Of a stretch of DNA of 64,000 nt, positions 25,046 to 32,323 are shown one piece after another. The stretch comes from Candidatus Gastranaerophilales bacterium (lineage in GTDB: Bacteria; Cyanobacteriota; Vampirovibrionia; Gastranaerophilales; Gastranaerophilaceae), in the NCBI GenBank assembly GCA_017461425.1, contig JAFTXY010000011.1:124001-188000 (forward strand). Direction: 5' to 3'. Position 1 is the first letter of the stretch; every line of letters begins with the position of its first letter. A program made the translations under genes and the position numbers. A model generated the notes under the pieces. That model had not been told where the DNA came from, did no database searches, and saw nothing but the letters and a program-made list of their open reading frames with translations.

Positions 25046-26245
25046 ATGAAAAAATCTATTAAAGATTTAGGTGACATTCAAGGAAAACGCGCTTTAGTAC
25101 GTGTTGATATTAATGTTCCTCTTGATGAAAACAAAAATGTAACTGATGACACTAGAATTCAAGCAATTCTTCCAACTGTTAAATTTTTAACAGAAAAAGG
25201 TGCAAAAGTTATTTTAATGGCACACTTAGGTCGTCCAAAAGGCGAATGGAATAATGAATTTTCATTAGAACCTGCTGCAAAACATTTATCTAAAGTTTTA
25301 GGCGAAGATGTTTTATTTGTAAAATCTCCTGTTGGCGAAGGTGCTGATAAAGAATTAGAAGCTTTAAAAGATGGCAAAGTTGCCCTATTGGAAAATATCA
25401 GATTCTATAAAGCTGAAGAAGCAAAAGATGATGATATGACATTCGCTAATGAATTAGCTAAACTTGGTGATTTCTATGTAAATGATGCATTCGGTGCAGC
25501 TCACAGAAATCATACATCAACTGCTAAATTGGCAAAAGTTTTAAAACCAGCGGTTTCTGGACTTTTAATGGAAAAAGAATTAAGATGTTTAGGTTCTGCT
25601 TTAGATAATCCAACTCGCCCATTCACAGCTGTTGTTGGTGGTGCTAAAGTTTCTTCTAAAATTGGTGTTTTAGAAAACTTAATTGATAAAGTTGATAATT
25701 TAATCATCGGTGGCGGTATGGCTTATACTTTTGTAAAAGCTAATGGTGGTAAAATTGGTTGCTCAATTTGTGAAGATGACCAAATGGAAACTGCAAAAGC
25801 TATTGAAGCAAAAGCTGCTGCAAAAGGTGTTAAATTAGTTATGGCAACAGATGTTTTAGTTGCTGATGATTTTTCTGGCAATGGAACAAACAAATTTGTT
25901 GCAATTAATGAAATTCCTGATGGCTTTGAAGGTGTAGATGCTGGTATGGATTCAAGAAAAGCATTTGCTGAAGTTTTAAAATCATCTAAAACAATTCTTA
26001 TGAATGGACCTGTTGGTGCGTTTGAAAATCCAAAATTTGCTGAAGGTACAAAAGCTGTTTTAGAAGCTATTGTTGAAGCTACAAAAAATGGCGCAACTTC
26101 TGTTATTGGTGGCGGAGATTCTGTTTCAGCTGCTAAGAAATTTGCTAAAGCAGAAGATTTCACTCATGTTTCAACTGGTGGCGGAGCTTCATTAGAATTT
26201 ATTGAAGGTAAAGTTCTTCCTGGCGTTGCAGCATTAGATGATTAA
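25046..26245 (+). CDS. pgk: Phosphoglycerate kinase
   Basis: This 399-residue glycolytic enzyme transfers phosphate between 1,3-bisphosphoglycerate and ADP. N-terminal signature KRALVRVDINVPLDENKNVTD is at residues 14-34, with MAHLGRPKG near 58. Nucleotide-domain motifs VVGGAKVSSKIGVL near 195 and the C-terminal GGGDSVSAA and STGGGASLEF are intact. Length is normal. AAGGAG precedes the ATG. It has its own promoter and terminator and is not grouped with gap or tpi. Confidence 0.98.
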   Translation: MKKSIKDLGDIQGKRALVRVDINVPLDENKNVTDDTRIQAILPTVKFLTEKGAKVILMAHLGRPKGEWNNEFSLEPAAKHLSKVLGEDVLFVKSPVGEGADKELEALKDGKVALLENIRFYKAEEAKDDDMTFANELAKLGDFYVNDAFGAAHRNHTSTAKLAKVLKPAVSGLLMEKELRCLGSALDNPTRPFTAVVGGAKVSSKIGVLENLIDKVDNLIIGGGMAYTFVKANGGKIGCSICEDDQMETAKAIEAKAAAKGVKLVMATDVLVADDFSGNGTNKFVAINEIPDGFEGVDAGMDSRKAFAEVLKSSKTILMNGPVGAFENPKFAEGTKAVLEAIVEATKNGATSVIGGGDSVSAAKKFAKAEDFTHVSTGGGASLEFIEGKVLPGVAALDD

Positions 26246-26259
26246 TATAATAAGTTCAT

Positions 26260-26291
26260 AAAAAAACAGGGGATAAAACCCCTGTTTTTTT
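26260..26291. terminator. Bidirectional terminator between pgk and MBL gene
   Basis: AAAAAAACAGGGG and CCCCTGTTTTTTT form a 13-bp stem with a 6-base loop. It has T-runs for both converging genes. Confidence 0.9.
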
Positions 26292-26301
26292 GTTTTAAAT
26301 T

Positions 26302-26937
26302 TTAATAGTTTGAACCAAAATAAGGATTATATTTTTTTTCATATCCTATTGTTGTATCATCACCATGTCCTGGATAAACAATAATGTTTTCATCAAGTGT
26401 GAATAATTTTTCTTTAATGCTTTTTTCAATTTCTTTCATGCTGCCACCAAATAAATCGCATCTTCCTATTGAATCTTTGAATAATGTGTCGCCTGAAAAT
26501 AAAACATTATCGATTAAATAACAAACTCCGCCTTTGGAATGTCCATTTGTGTGGATTATTTTGATTTCTTTTTCGCCAATAGTTAAATTATGGCTATTTT
26601 CACCCAATAATCCATCAACACAAGGAATTTTTATTTCTTCTAATTCCATCATTGAACATTGCATTGGAATTTGTTCAATTAAAATCATATCGTCTTTATG
26701 AATTAAAACTTGGGTTGTTGGAAATTTTTCTTTAAATTCTGAAACACAATAAACATGATCTAGATGCCCATGCGTTATTAAAAGATATTTCAGATTAATA
26801 TTTTCACATTTAACGAAATTTTCAATTTTATCTATATCACAGGTGCAATCTATTAATGCTCCTTCTTTTGTTTTTTTATCATAAACTAGATAAGTGATTG
26901 CTCCATATATTCCGTTTGGAAAAATTTTTATTTCCAT
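26302..26937 (-). CDS. MBL-fold metallohydrolase (glyoxalase II-like)
   Basis: This 211-residue protein has the metallo-beta-lactamase fold. The metal motif THGHLDHVYC lies near residues 55-64 with further ligands in HTNGHSKGGVC (His near 130), LFSGDTLF (Asp near 150) and YPGHGDDTT (His near 190). The small size and GRCDLFGGS resemble the glyoxalase II-like/YcbL group, which hydrolyses thioesters. The true substrate is unknown. AAGGA precedes the ATG. It follows a 76-residue gene by one base. A Fur-like box stands upstream of that gene. Confidence 0.88.
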   Translation of the reverse strand: MEIKIFPNGIYGAITYLVYDKKTKEGALIDCTCDIDKIENFVKCENINLKYLLITHGHLDHVYCVSEFKEKFPTTQVLIHKDDMILIEQIPMQCSMMELEEIKIPCVDGLLGENSHNLTIGEKEIKIIHTNGHSKGGVCYLIDNVLFSGDTLFKDSIGRCDLFGGSMKEIEKSIKEKLFTLDENIIVYPGHGDDTTIGYEKKYNPYFGSNY

Positions 26938-26938
26938 A

Positions 26939-27169
26939 TTAATTCCTTTTTAAATTTTTTCTATAAAAGGATTTTATCATAGAACATATTTTTTTCATAA
27001 AATCTTTCAAAAAGCTTGGTGTTAAATCTTTGTAAACTTGATATAAAATAAGACGCATTTTTTTATCAGACATATCAAAATGTCTTTGCAATTCTTTAAT
27101 ATATTTGTAAATATATTCTCGGATTTTTATTTCTTCTAAATTTTCTCTTTTTTGTTTTAGATTTTGCAT
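26939..27169 (-). CDS. Small basic helical protein, unknown
   Basis: This 76-residue protein is Lys/Arg-rich and entirely helical, with no membrane segment or cysteine motif. It begins MQNLKQKRENLEEIKIREY and ends YRKNLKRN. I do not recognise it. It ends one base before the MBL gene, with GGTG as a weak ribosome site, so it is probably the first gene of that two-gene unit. The segment RHFDMSDKKMRLILYQVYKD could be a helix-turn-helix-like pair, but this is not convincing. Confidence 0.55.
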   Translation of the reverse strand: MQNLKQKRENLEEIKIREYIYKYIKELQRHFDMSDKKMRLILYQVYKDLTPSFLKDFMKKICSMIKSFYRKNLKRN

Positions 27170-27200
27170 AAAACACCATTTTTTTGTATTTTATTAAATT

Positions 27201-27215
27201 TGAAAATGATTTTCA
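27201..27215. promoter_or_regulatory. Fur-family-like operator
   Basis: TGAAAAT-G-ATTTTCA is a perfect 7-1-7 inverted repeat. It matches the known Fur 7-1-7 consensus TGATAATnATTATCA at 12 of 14 positions. It lies between divergent genes, 32 bases from the minus-strand start and 108 from spoIID, so it would more likely act on the minus-strand unit. Confidence 0.5.
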
Positions 27216-27272
27216 TTAGAAATATGCATAATATCAATTATGTACACTTGTTTACAAAAACATGTTAAAGTC

Positions 27273-27301
27273 TTGATTAAGGTGTTGGTTTTTAATATTC
27301 T
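27273..27301 (+). promoter_or_regulatory. Probable spoIID promoter
   Basis: TTGATT (27273-27278), a 17-base spacer and TATTCT (27296-27301), about 21 bases before the ATG. Confidence 0.45.
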
Positions 27302-27322
27302 AAGTTTGTTAAAAGTATTACT

Positions 27323-28210
27323 ATGAGTAAATTAAAGTTTAAATTAAATATTATTTTATTGGCATTTTTATTGCTGGTTTTCATTAATCAGGCTTTTGCG
27401 ATAAGAATTGGTTTAGACGAGGGTGTTAAAAAAACATATCTTGGAAGTTCGCAAAATGCTTCTTTTAGGGATGCAAATACAGGTAAATTATTATTTATTT
27501 CTCGTTCTTTTTATCCTTATTCAATTAAAGCATATGGAAATTCAATAGCAATAAAAGTTAAAGGCAGATATTACGATTGTTCAACAAATGCTATTTATGT
27601 TGAAAATCCAGAACACAAAGGATTTTTGGCTACTAAAAAAAGATGGTATAGAGGTGATATGGTAATATATAATATTCAAGGAGCCTTAACAGTTGTTAAC
27701 ACATTGCCTCTAGAAGAGTATTTAATGGGCGTTGTGCCGTCTGAAATGCCATCAAAATGGAATTATGAGGCACATAGAGCACAGGCAATTGCCGCAAGAA
27801 GTTATGCTTTAGCAAATTTAAATAAAAGAAATTCAAAAGGATATGATTTAAAAGATACACCACATGATCAAGCGTATGGTGGTGCAAGTTCTGAAACCCC
27901 TCAAACAACAAGAGCAGTTTTATCTACAAGGGGCGAGGTTTTAACATATGACGATAAAATAATTCCCGCTTATTATCATGCTTCTGCTGGCGGTAAAACT
28001 TTAGCTGCAAGCGAAGTTTGGAATCATGACCTTCCTTACATTCAATCTGTTGAAAGTTATGACAGAGGAATAAGAAAAAATGGGCATGGTGTTGGAATGA
28101 GTCAACATGGGGCTAATAACCTTGCAAATAGAGGTTTTAGTGCAAGACAAATATTGAGTCATTTTTATAAAGATATCAGTTTTTCTCGCATTTTAATGAA
28201 AGAAAAATAA
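27323..28210 (+). CDS. SpoIID/LytB-domain protein
   Basis: This 295-residue exported protein has a signal peptide (residues 1-27, ending NQAFA). The SpoIID domain spans about 115-290. It has LPLEEYLMGVVPSEMPSKWN near 130-150, EAHRAQAIAARSYALANL near 151-168, AYYHASAGGKTLAASEVW near 215 and GHGVGMSQHGANNLA near 257. In sporulators SpoIID is a lytic transglycosylase acting on denuded glycan strands. Non-sporulating bacteria, including cyanobacteria, carry relatives that probably remodel peptidoglycan at division. No other sporulation gene is in the window. No ribosome site is evident. Confidence 0.9.
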   Translation: MSKLKFKLNIILLAFLLLVFINQAFAIRIGLDEGVKKTYLGSSQNASFRDANTGKLLFISRSFYPYSIKAYGNSIAIKVKGRYYDCSTNAIYVENPEHKGFLATKKRWYRGDMVIYNIQGALTVVNTLPLEEYLMGVVPSEMPSKWNYEAHRAQAIAARSYALANLNKRNSKGYDLKDTPHDQAYGGASSETPQTTRAVLSTRGEVLTYDDKIIPAYYHASAGGKTLAASEVWNHDLPYIQSVESYDRGIRKNGHGVGMSQHGANNLANRGFSARQILSHFYKDISFSRILMKEK

Positions 28211-28240
28211 ACTTTTTTATCCTTTTATTGCTAAAAACCC

Positions 28241-28268
28241 TTGCCAAACTCGCATAAGTATGTATAAT
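28241..28268 (+). promoter_or_regulatory. HU gene promoter
   Basis: TTGCCA (28241-28246), a 16-base spacer and TATAAT (28263-28268), 29 bases before the ATG. Confidence 0.7.
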
Positions 28269-28297
28269 AGAGGTGTGTTATTAATAAGGAGTTAGAT

Positions 28298-28570
28298 ATG
28301 AACAAAGAAGAATTAGTAAAAGCAGTTGCAGCAAGTGCAAAACTTTCTCAAAAAGATACAGCTGAAATCATCAGTGCAACTATCGAAACAATCCAAAAAA
28401 CAGTTGCTAAAAAACAAAAAGTAACTTTAGTTGGTTTTGGTACTTTTGAAGCTAGAAAAAGAGCTGCTCGTGTAGGTCGCAACCCACAAACTGGCAAAGA
28501 AATTAAAATTGCTGCAAAAACAGTTCCAGCATTCTCAGCTGGTAAAAAATTCAAAGAATTAGTAAAATAG
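28298..28570 (+). CDS. hup: HU-family nucleoid DNA-binding protein
   Basis: This 90-residue protein is a bacterial HU homologue that bends and compacts DNA as a dimer. The N-terminal helices read MNKEELVKAVAASAKLSQKD. The beta-arm contains VGFGTFEARKRAARVGRNPQ and TGKEIKIAA, including the Arg-Asn-Pro tip that intercalates into DNA. Length is exactly standard. AAGGAG precedes the ATG. It has its own promoter and a strong terminator, and is likely abundant. Confidence 0.97.
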   Translation: MNKEELVKAVAASAKLSQKDTAEIISATIETIQKTVAKKQKVTLVGFGTFEARKRAARVGRNPQTGKEIKIAAKTVPAFSAGKKFKELVK

Positions 28571-28588
28571 TTCTTTAAAAGTAATTTT

Positions 28589-28622
28589 AAAAGCCTGTTT
28601 CATATTGAAACAGGCTTTTTTA
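28589..28622 (+). terminator. HU gene terminator
   Basis: AAAAGCCTGTTTCA and TGAAACAGGCTTTT form a 14-bp stem with a 3-base loop and T-run. Confidence 0.92.
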
Positions 28623-28626
28623 TATT

Positions 28627-28649
28627 AAAAAACTGCCTATAAAAGGCAG
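28627..28649 (-). terminator. rnpB terminator
   Basis: On the minus strand CTGCCT, loop TTTAT-like, AGGCAG and TTTTTT directly follow the RNase P RNA 3' end. Confidence 0.8.
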
Positions 28650-29111
28650 AAAGTCGGGTATAAGCCGGGTTCTGTAATGAGATAATTATCTGTCTTATGC
28701 GTTTTTTCTTGCAATCTTCAATTGAAGCGGAAATAGCACCTTCTTGCAAAGTCAAACTTGCAGCCAATCGGGGTTTACCATGCCTGATATCTCACGATAT
28801 TCAGCGGTGAGCTCTTACCTCGCCGTTGCACAATCACTGGGTTACCTTATGGCTCCTGTGGGCATTTCGGCATTGTTCGGCTAAATCGCCTCGCTGCCTC
28901 AATTGTCCTACGTCGCCATTCAATGGTTTCGCATATTGTGCCAAACTCTCCGTTTGTCGCAATATGCTTTACACAGTATTCTTCTTTTCTGTGGCACTGT
29001 CCTCACCCTCACGGGCACTTGGATTTCCCAAGCAAATTCGCTATTTAGGCTGCCCGGACTTTCCTCACACAAATATTAAAATATATGTGCGCAATTATCA
29101 GCCGACTTTTT
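28650..29111 (-). ncRNA. rnpB: RNase P RNA, bacterial type A
   Basis: This is the catalytic RNA of RNase P, which trims tRNA 5' ends. On the minus strand the 5' region has GAGGAAAGTCCGGGC (P4 strand) shortly after AAAGTCGGC. The middle has GCGAGGTAAGAGCTCACCG and GGTAAACCCC, both conserved. The 3' part has ACAGAACCCGGCTTATA and CCGACTTT, which closes helix P1 with the 5' AAAGTCGG. The total of about 460 bases is at the long end for type A. The ends are set by the P1 pairing and the terminator, so they may be a few bases off. Protein-like open frames across it are artefacts. Confidence 0.95.
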
Positions 29112-29115
29112 TATA

Positions 29116-29121
29116 ATTATA
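29116..29121 (-). promoter_or_regulatory. rnpB -10 box
   Basis: TATAAT on the minus strand lies about 5 bases before the predicted RNA 5' end. The -35 is not clear. It overlaps the space just after the stop of the 29125 gene. Confidence 0.5.
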
Positions 29122-29124
29122 GCA

Positions 29125-29409
29125 TTAAAATGCAACAACATTATCTATCATGAAACGATAAAGTTGAACTTCATCTTGTTCGCTCATTTGTTTTGGTTTA
29201 TTTTTTTCTTTTTCTATGCGAATTTTTTCTTCCTCAGTTTCTGATTTTAACTGCACTAGAGGCTCTCCTTTTTCTCGATTAAAGAAATTCCATTTAAAGC
29301 CGTCTATTAAACCATAATCTGTTTCAGCTTTATAGTAGCCAAAATTAATAGCTAATGTTGGTGCAGATATTAGAAAGGATAACAAGATAAGTAAGTATAA
29401 CTTTTTCAT
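29125..29409 (-). CDS. Small secreted protein, unknown
   Basis: This 94-residue protein starts with a signal peptide (MKKLYLLILLSFLISAPTLA, cleavage after TLA). The mature part is about 74 residues: a Tyr/Gly-rich piece (INFGYYKAETDYGLIDGFKW), a Glu/Lys-rich helix and a short tail (YRFMIDNVVAF). I do not recognise it. There is no ribosome site. An extended -10 box (TGTTAATAT) lies 6 bases before the ATG, so the message may be leaderless. It is divergent from the winged-helix-like gene at 29447 with only 37 bases between them. Confidence 0.62.
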   Translation of the reverse strand: MKKLYLLILLSFLISAPTLAINFGYYKAETDYGLIDGFKWNFFNREKGEPLVQLKSETEEEKIRIEKEKNKPKQMSEQDEVQLYRFMIDNVVAF

Positions 29410-29415
29410 ACTTAA

Positions 29416-29421
29416 ATATTA
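29416..29421 (-). promoter_or_regulatory. Extended -10 box of the 29125-29409 gene
   Basis: TGTTAATAT on the minus strand, with TAATAT ending 6 bases before the ATG. Confidence 0.45.
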
Positions 29422-29434
29422 ACATGTTTTAGGG

Positions 29435-29440
29435 TATTAT
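29435..29440 (+). promoter_or_regulatory. -10 box of the 29447 gene
   Basis: TATTAT ends 6 bases before the ATG. TTAAAT lies 17 bases further upstream as a weak -35. Confidence 0.4.
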
Positions 29441-29446
29441 AAAAGT

Positions 29447-29770
29447 ATGTTTGAATATGATTATGAAAATGAGGATAAAGAACTAAAGCTCGTTGGTTTA
29501 GAGCTTATGTTTTTGACTCCAGAAAAATATTCAAACCCTCAAGGAATAACAGCAGTTGAATTATCCAAAAGGGTTAATTTAAGTATGGATATTGTTAAAA
29601 AGAAATTAAAAATTCTTTCTGAACACGATATCGTAAGATGTAGCGGATTAAATCCTAAATATTGGAAATTTGATGAATATAAATATCAAAGATTAAGCGA
29701 AGATGATGAAATCTATCAATTGCTATGTTCCTTTGATGATATAGATTTTGATAGGTATTTTGTATATTGA
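29447..29770 (+). CDS. Winged-helix-like small protein
   Basis: This 107-residue protein looks like a winged helix-turn-helix: GITAVELSKRVNLSMDIVKK at about residues 38-57 gives two helices of an HTH, followed by KILSEHDIVRC, a typical recognition helix and wing. The ends are acidic (EYDYENEDKE and DDIDFDRYF). It has no effector domain, so it may be a small regulator or a replication/segregation adaptor. It overlaps the next gene by four bases (TTGA) and is co-transcribed with RlmD-like and gmhA genes. There is no ribosome site; the -10 box is 6 bases from the ATG. Confidence 0.68.
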   Translation: MFEYDYENEDKELKLVGLELMFLTPEKYSNPQGITAVELSKRVNLSMDIVKKKLKILSEHDIVRCSGLNPKYWKFDEYKYQRLSEDDEIYQLLCSFDDIDFDRYFVY

Positions 29771-31128
29771 TTAAGTTAAATGATGTTATCGAAGTTGAAA
29801 TAGAAAAATTGACCTACGGAAACGATGGTCTTGCTCGTTATGGTGAGGAAAAGTTTGTTGTTTTTGTTAAAGATGCATTGCCTGAAGATAAATTAAAAGT
29901 AAAAATAACAAATCTAAATAAAAAATTCGCAAGAGCGCAAATAGTTGAAATAATTAATTCTCCAAATAGAATTAAGCCGTTTTGTGCATTATATAACGCA
30001 TGTGGTAGTTGTAATTGTCAAAATGCTAGCTATGAATATTTAATTACACAAAAAACATTAATTTTAAAAGATATTTTTAAAGATGTTATTGAAGAAGATA
30101 AAATTTATCCTGTAATAAAGAGTCCAGAAATATTGGAATATAGGCATAAAATTCAATATCCTGCTAGACAAACAAAAAATTCTAAAAGAATTTTATTGGG
30201 TTATTTTAAAGAGAATTCCCATGATTTAACAAATATTAAATTTTGTCCTATTCAGCCAAATATAATAAATGAAATAACGCAATTTGTAAGAGATAATTTT
30301 GAGCTTGATTGTTATGATGAAAAAACAAATAAGGGCTTATTAAAAAATATTTTATTTAGAGTTTCAAATTATTCTAAAGATATTTTGTTAACTTTGGTTT
30401 TGAATTGTTCGCAAGATGAATTCGGTGAAAAATACGATAATCAAATATTTAGATTTTTTAGAAAAATAACATCAAAATATAGTTTAATAAAAGGCGGATT
30501 TGTTAATTTTAATTATAAAAAAACAAATAAAATTTTATCTGATGAGATTTTAAAAATAACAGGCGACGATTTTATAATTGAAAAATTAGGAAGCAAACAA
30601 TATAAAATTGGTGCAACAAGCTTTTTTCAAGTTAATCCATGGGCTGCAAAAGAATTATTTGATGTTGTTAATAGTTGCATTAAGCCAAGTTCAACAATTT
30701 TAGATGCATATGGCGGAGTAGGCGCTATTGGCATATATGTTTCTGACAAAGCAGAACATATAACTTTGATTGAAGAGAATGAAAATGCAACAGATATGGC
30801 ATTAGAGAATTTTAAAATTAATGAAATTCAAAATTATGAAATTTTAAAAGGGGATGCTAAAAAACATTTTATAAATTTAGAAAAAGAAAAAAGAAATTTT
30901 GATTATGTAATTTTAGATCCACCTCGTTCTGGATGCGAGAAAGAGGGTTTGTTTGCGATTGCAAAATTAGCAAAGAATATAGTTTATGTTTCTTGTAATC
31001 CACAAACTTTAAAACGAGATATGGGGTATTTAAAAGAAATTGGTTTTAATCCTAAGTTTGTTCAAGGGGTTGATTTATTCCCATATACTCATCATATAGA
31101 ATCTGTTGTGTTGTTTGAAAAGGGGTAA
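29767..31128 (+). CDS. rlmD: 23S rRNA (uracil-C5)-methyltransferase, RlmD/RumA family
   Basis: This 453-residue SAM enzyme methylates C5 of a uridine in 23S rRNA. An N-terminal TRAM domain (about residues 4-60) binds RNA. The FeS-cluster cysteines are in CALYNACGSCNCQ near residue 75. The C-terminal methyltransferase has DAYGGVGAIGIY near 313, LDPPRSGCEKEG near 385 and the catalytic YVSCNPQTLKRD near 409. The start is a TTG overlapping the previous stop by four bases. RlmD, RlmCD and TrmA cannot be separated with certainty; the FeS motif and TRAM favour RlmD/RlmCD. Confidence 0.9.
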   Translation: MIKLNDVIEVEIEKLTYGNDGLARYGEEKFVVFVKDALPEDKLKVKITNLNKKFARAQIVEIINSPNRIKPFCALYNACGSCNCQNASYEYLITQKTLILKDIFKDVIEEDKIYPVIKSPEILEYRHKIQYPARQTKNSKRILLGYFKENSHDLTNIKFCPIQPNIINEITQFVRDNFELDCYDEKTNKGLLKNILFRVSNYSKDILLTLVLNCSQDEFGEKYDNQIFRFFRKITSKYSLIKGGFVNFNYKKTNKILSDEILKITGDDFIIEKLGSKQYKIGATSFFQVNPWAAKELFDVVNSCIKPSSTILDAYGGVGAIGIYVSDKAEHITLIEENENATDMALENFKINEIQNYEILKGDAKKHFINLEKEKRNFDYVILDPPRSGCEKEGLFAIAKLAKNIVYVSCNPQTLKRDMGYLKEIGFNPKFVQGVDLFPYTHHIESVVLFEKG

Positions 31129-31130
31129 AA

Positions 31131-31676
31131 ATGGAAAAATTATTAGAAAAAAGAGCAAGCAATTTTCTTTTGTTGAAAAATCAAAAAGAAAATATTGAAA
31201 AATTTGCAAATATGATAAAAGAAGCTTTTTTAAATAACAATAAAATTTTATTTTGTGGAAATGGGGGCTCAGCAAGTGACTCAAATCATTTAGCTTGTGA
31301 ATTTGTATCAAAATTTCAAAAAGAAAGAAAAGCGCTAAATGCAATTTCATTATGTACAAATAATTCAATAATAACAGCAATTTCTAATGATTATTCATTT
31401 GATGATGTTTTTTCTCGCCAAATTGAAGCAACTGGCAAAAAAGGCGATATTTTAATTGCTATTTCTACAAGCGGTAAGAGTAAAAATATTTTAAAAGCTA
31501 TTAATCAAGCTAAAAAGCAAGGTTTAAAAACCATTTTCTTAACAGGTGAAATTAAAACAAATAATGATGTTGAATTAGAAATAAATGTTCCAAGTATTAT
31601 TACATGTGAAATTCAAGAAATGCATATTGCATTGGGTCATATTGTGTGCGAAATGGTTGAAAACTCTATAGTTTAG
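31131..31676 (+). CDS. gmhA: Sedoheptulose-7-phosphate isomerase
   Basis: This 181-residue SIS-domain protein matches GmhA, which converts sedoheptulose-7-phosphate to D-glycero-D-manno-heptose-7-phosphate for LPS heptose. Motifs are ILFCGNGGSASDSNHLACEF near residues 37-56 and LIAISTSGKSKNILKAI near 104-120. A late QEMHIALGHIVCE carries the His/Glu used for metal and catalysis. Length is usual (about 185-195). It starts two bases after the methyltransferase stop. HldE and HldD are not in the window. Confidence 0.92.
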   Translation: MEKLLEKRASNFLLLKNQKENIEKFANMIKEAFLNNNKILFCGNGGSASDSNHLACEFVSKFQKERKALNAISLCTNNSIITAISNDYSFDDVFSRQIEATGKKGDILIAISTSGKSKNILKAINQAKKQGLKTIFLTGEIKTNNDVELEINVPSIITCEIQEMHIALGHIVCEMVENSIV

Positions 31677-31710
31677 TAATTGTAAACTTATGTAACAAAA
31701 GTATATACTT

Positions 31711-31751
31711 TTGAAATACTCTCCTTAAAAAATACTTTATTAATATGTAAG
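31711..31751 (+). promoter_or_regulatory. Promoter-like element shared with 48672-48712
   Basis: TTGAAA (31711-31716), 17 bases, then ACTTTAT-TA-ATATGTAAG. The same arrangement, with two differing bases in the 18-mer, precedes the 48735 gene. A 16-bp perfect palindrome, AAAAGTATATACTTTT, lies at 31697-31712. Confidence 0.4.
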
Positions 31752-31767
31752 AATAAAGGTCAAAATT

Positions 31768-32274
31768 ATGTCAGCAGAATTAGCAACAGTATTTTTATAT
31801 GGTTTAAAAGCAAATGATTTAGAAGCTCAAATTACAGATAATTTGGAAGCTGTTAGTATTGCTCAAAAATATGCAAGCAACGAAGTAGCTCAAATAAATT
31901 TGGAAGCTGCTTGTGAAGAAGAATTAGTTCAAAATCATATCGATGCTTTAGAAATGGATGATGAATATGCTGATATGGTTAATGAAAGATTCGAACCAGA
32001 TAGATATGAAAGTATTGTAGAAGAATATAAAGACTTAACCGAAGAACAAATTGAAGAGAAAAAAGACGATTTAAAAGAAAAAATTCGTGAAATTAGAGAA
32101 GAAGCTGATGAAAAACGCGAAGAAGTTGAAACAAGATTATCAGACTTTGAAACAGAAAAACAAATGGAAAATGATAGTTTAGAAGCTCAATTACAACATT
32201 GTTCAGAAAATAAAGAAGCATATAAAGAATTAGCTATCCAAAACGCACAAGATAACGCATCATATTTCCAATAA
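31768..32274 (+). CDS. Acidic coiled-coil protein, unknown
   Basis: This 168-residue cytoplasmic protein is dominated by a Glu/Lys-rich coiled coil from about residue 85 to 140 (EEQIEEKKDDLKEKIREI and EADEKREEVETRLSDFE). The N-terminal 60 residues are a milder helical domain (LATVFLYGLKANDLEAQI). No family is recognised. The weak ribosome site is TAAAGG, about 9 bases upstream. It is a single-gene unit with a strong terminator. A distinctive promoter-like element it shares with the 48735 gene suggests common regulation. Confidence 0.68.
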   Translation: MSAELATVFLYGLKANDLEAQITDNLEAVSIAQKYASNEVAQINLEAACEEELVQNHIDALEMDDEYADMVNERFEPDRYESIVEEYKDLTEEQIEEKKDDLKEKIREIREEADEKREEVETRLSDFETEKQMENDSLEAQLQHCSENKEAYKELAIQNAQDNASYFQ

Positions 32275-32281
32275 GAAAATA

Positions 32282-32307
32282 AAAAAGAGGGCTCAAGCCC
32301 TCTTTTT
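32282..32307. terminator. Bidirectional terminator
   Basis: AAAAAGAGGGC, loop TCAA and GCCCTCTTTTT form an 11-bp stem between the converging 31768 gene and fabF. Confidence 0.9.
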
Positions 32308-32323
32308 AGTATTTAATAAATAT

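Noticed and set aside
27242-27255. GTA-N8-TAC, the cyanobacterial NtcA core, before spoIID
   Set aside because: No -10 box occurs at the expected distance and the core is too short to be meaningful in AT-rich DNA.
28826-29116. Open frame of 96 codons on the plus strand
   Set aside because: It lies within the RNase P RNA gene on the opposite strand; the base pattern is explained by the RNA.
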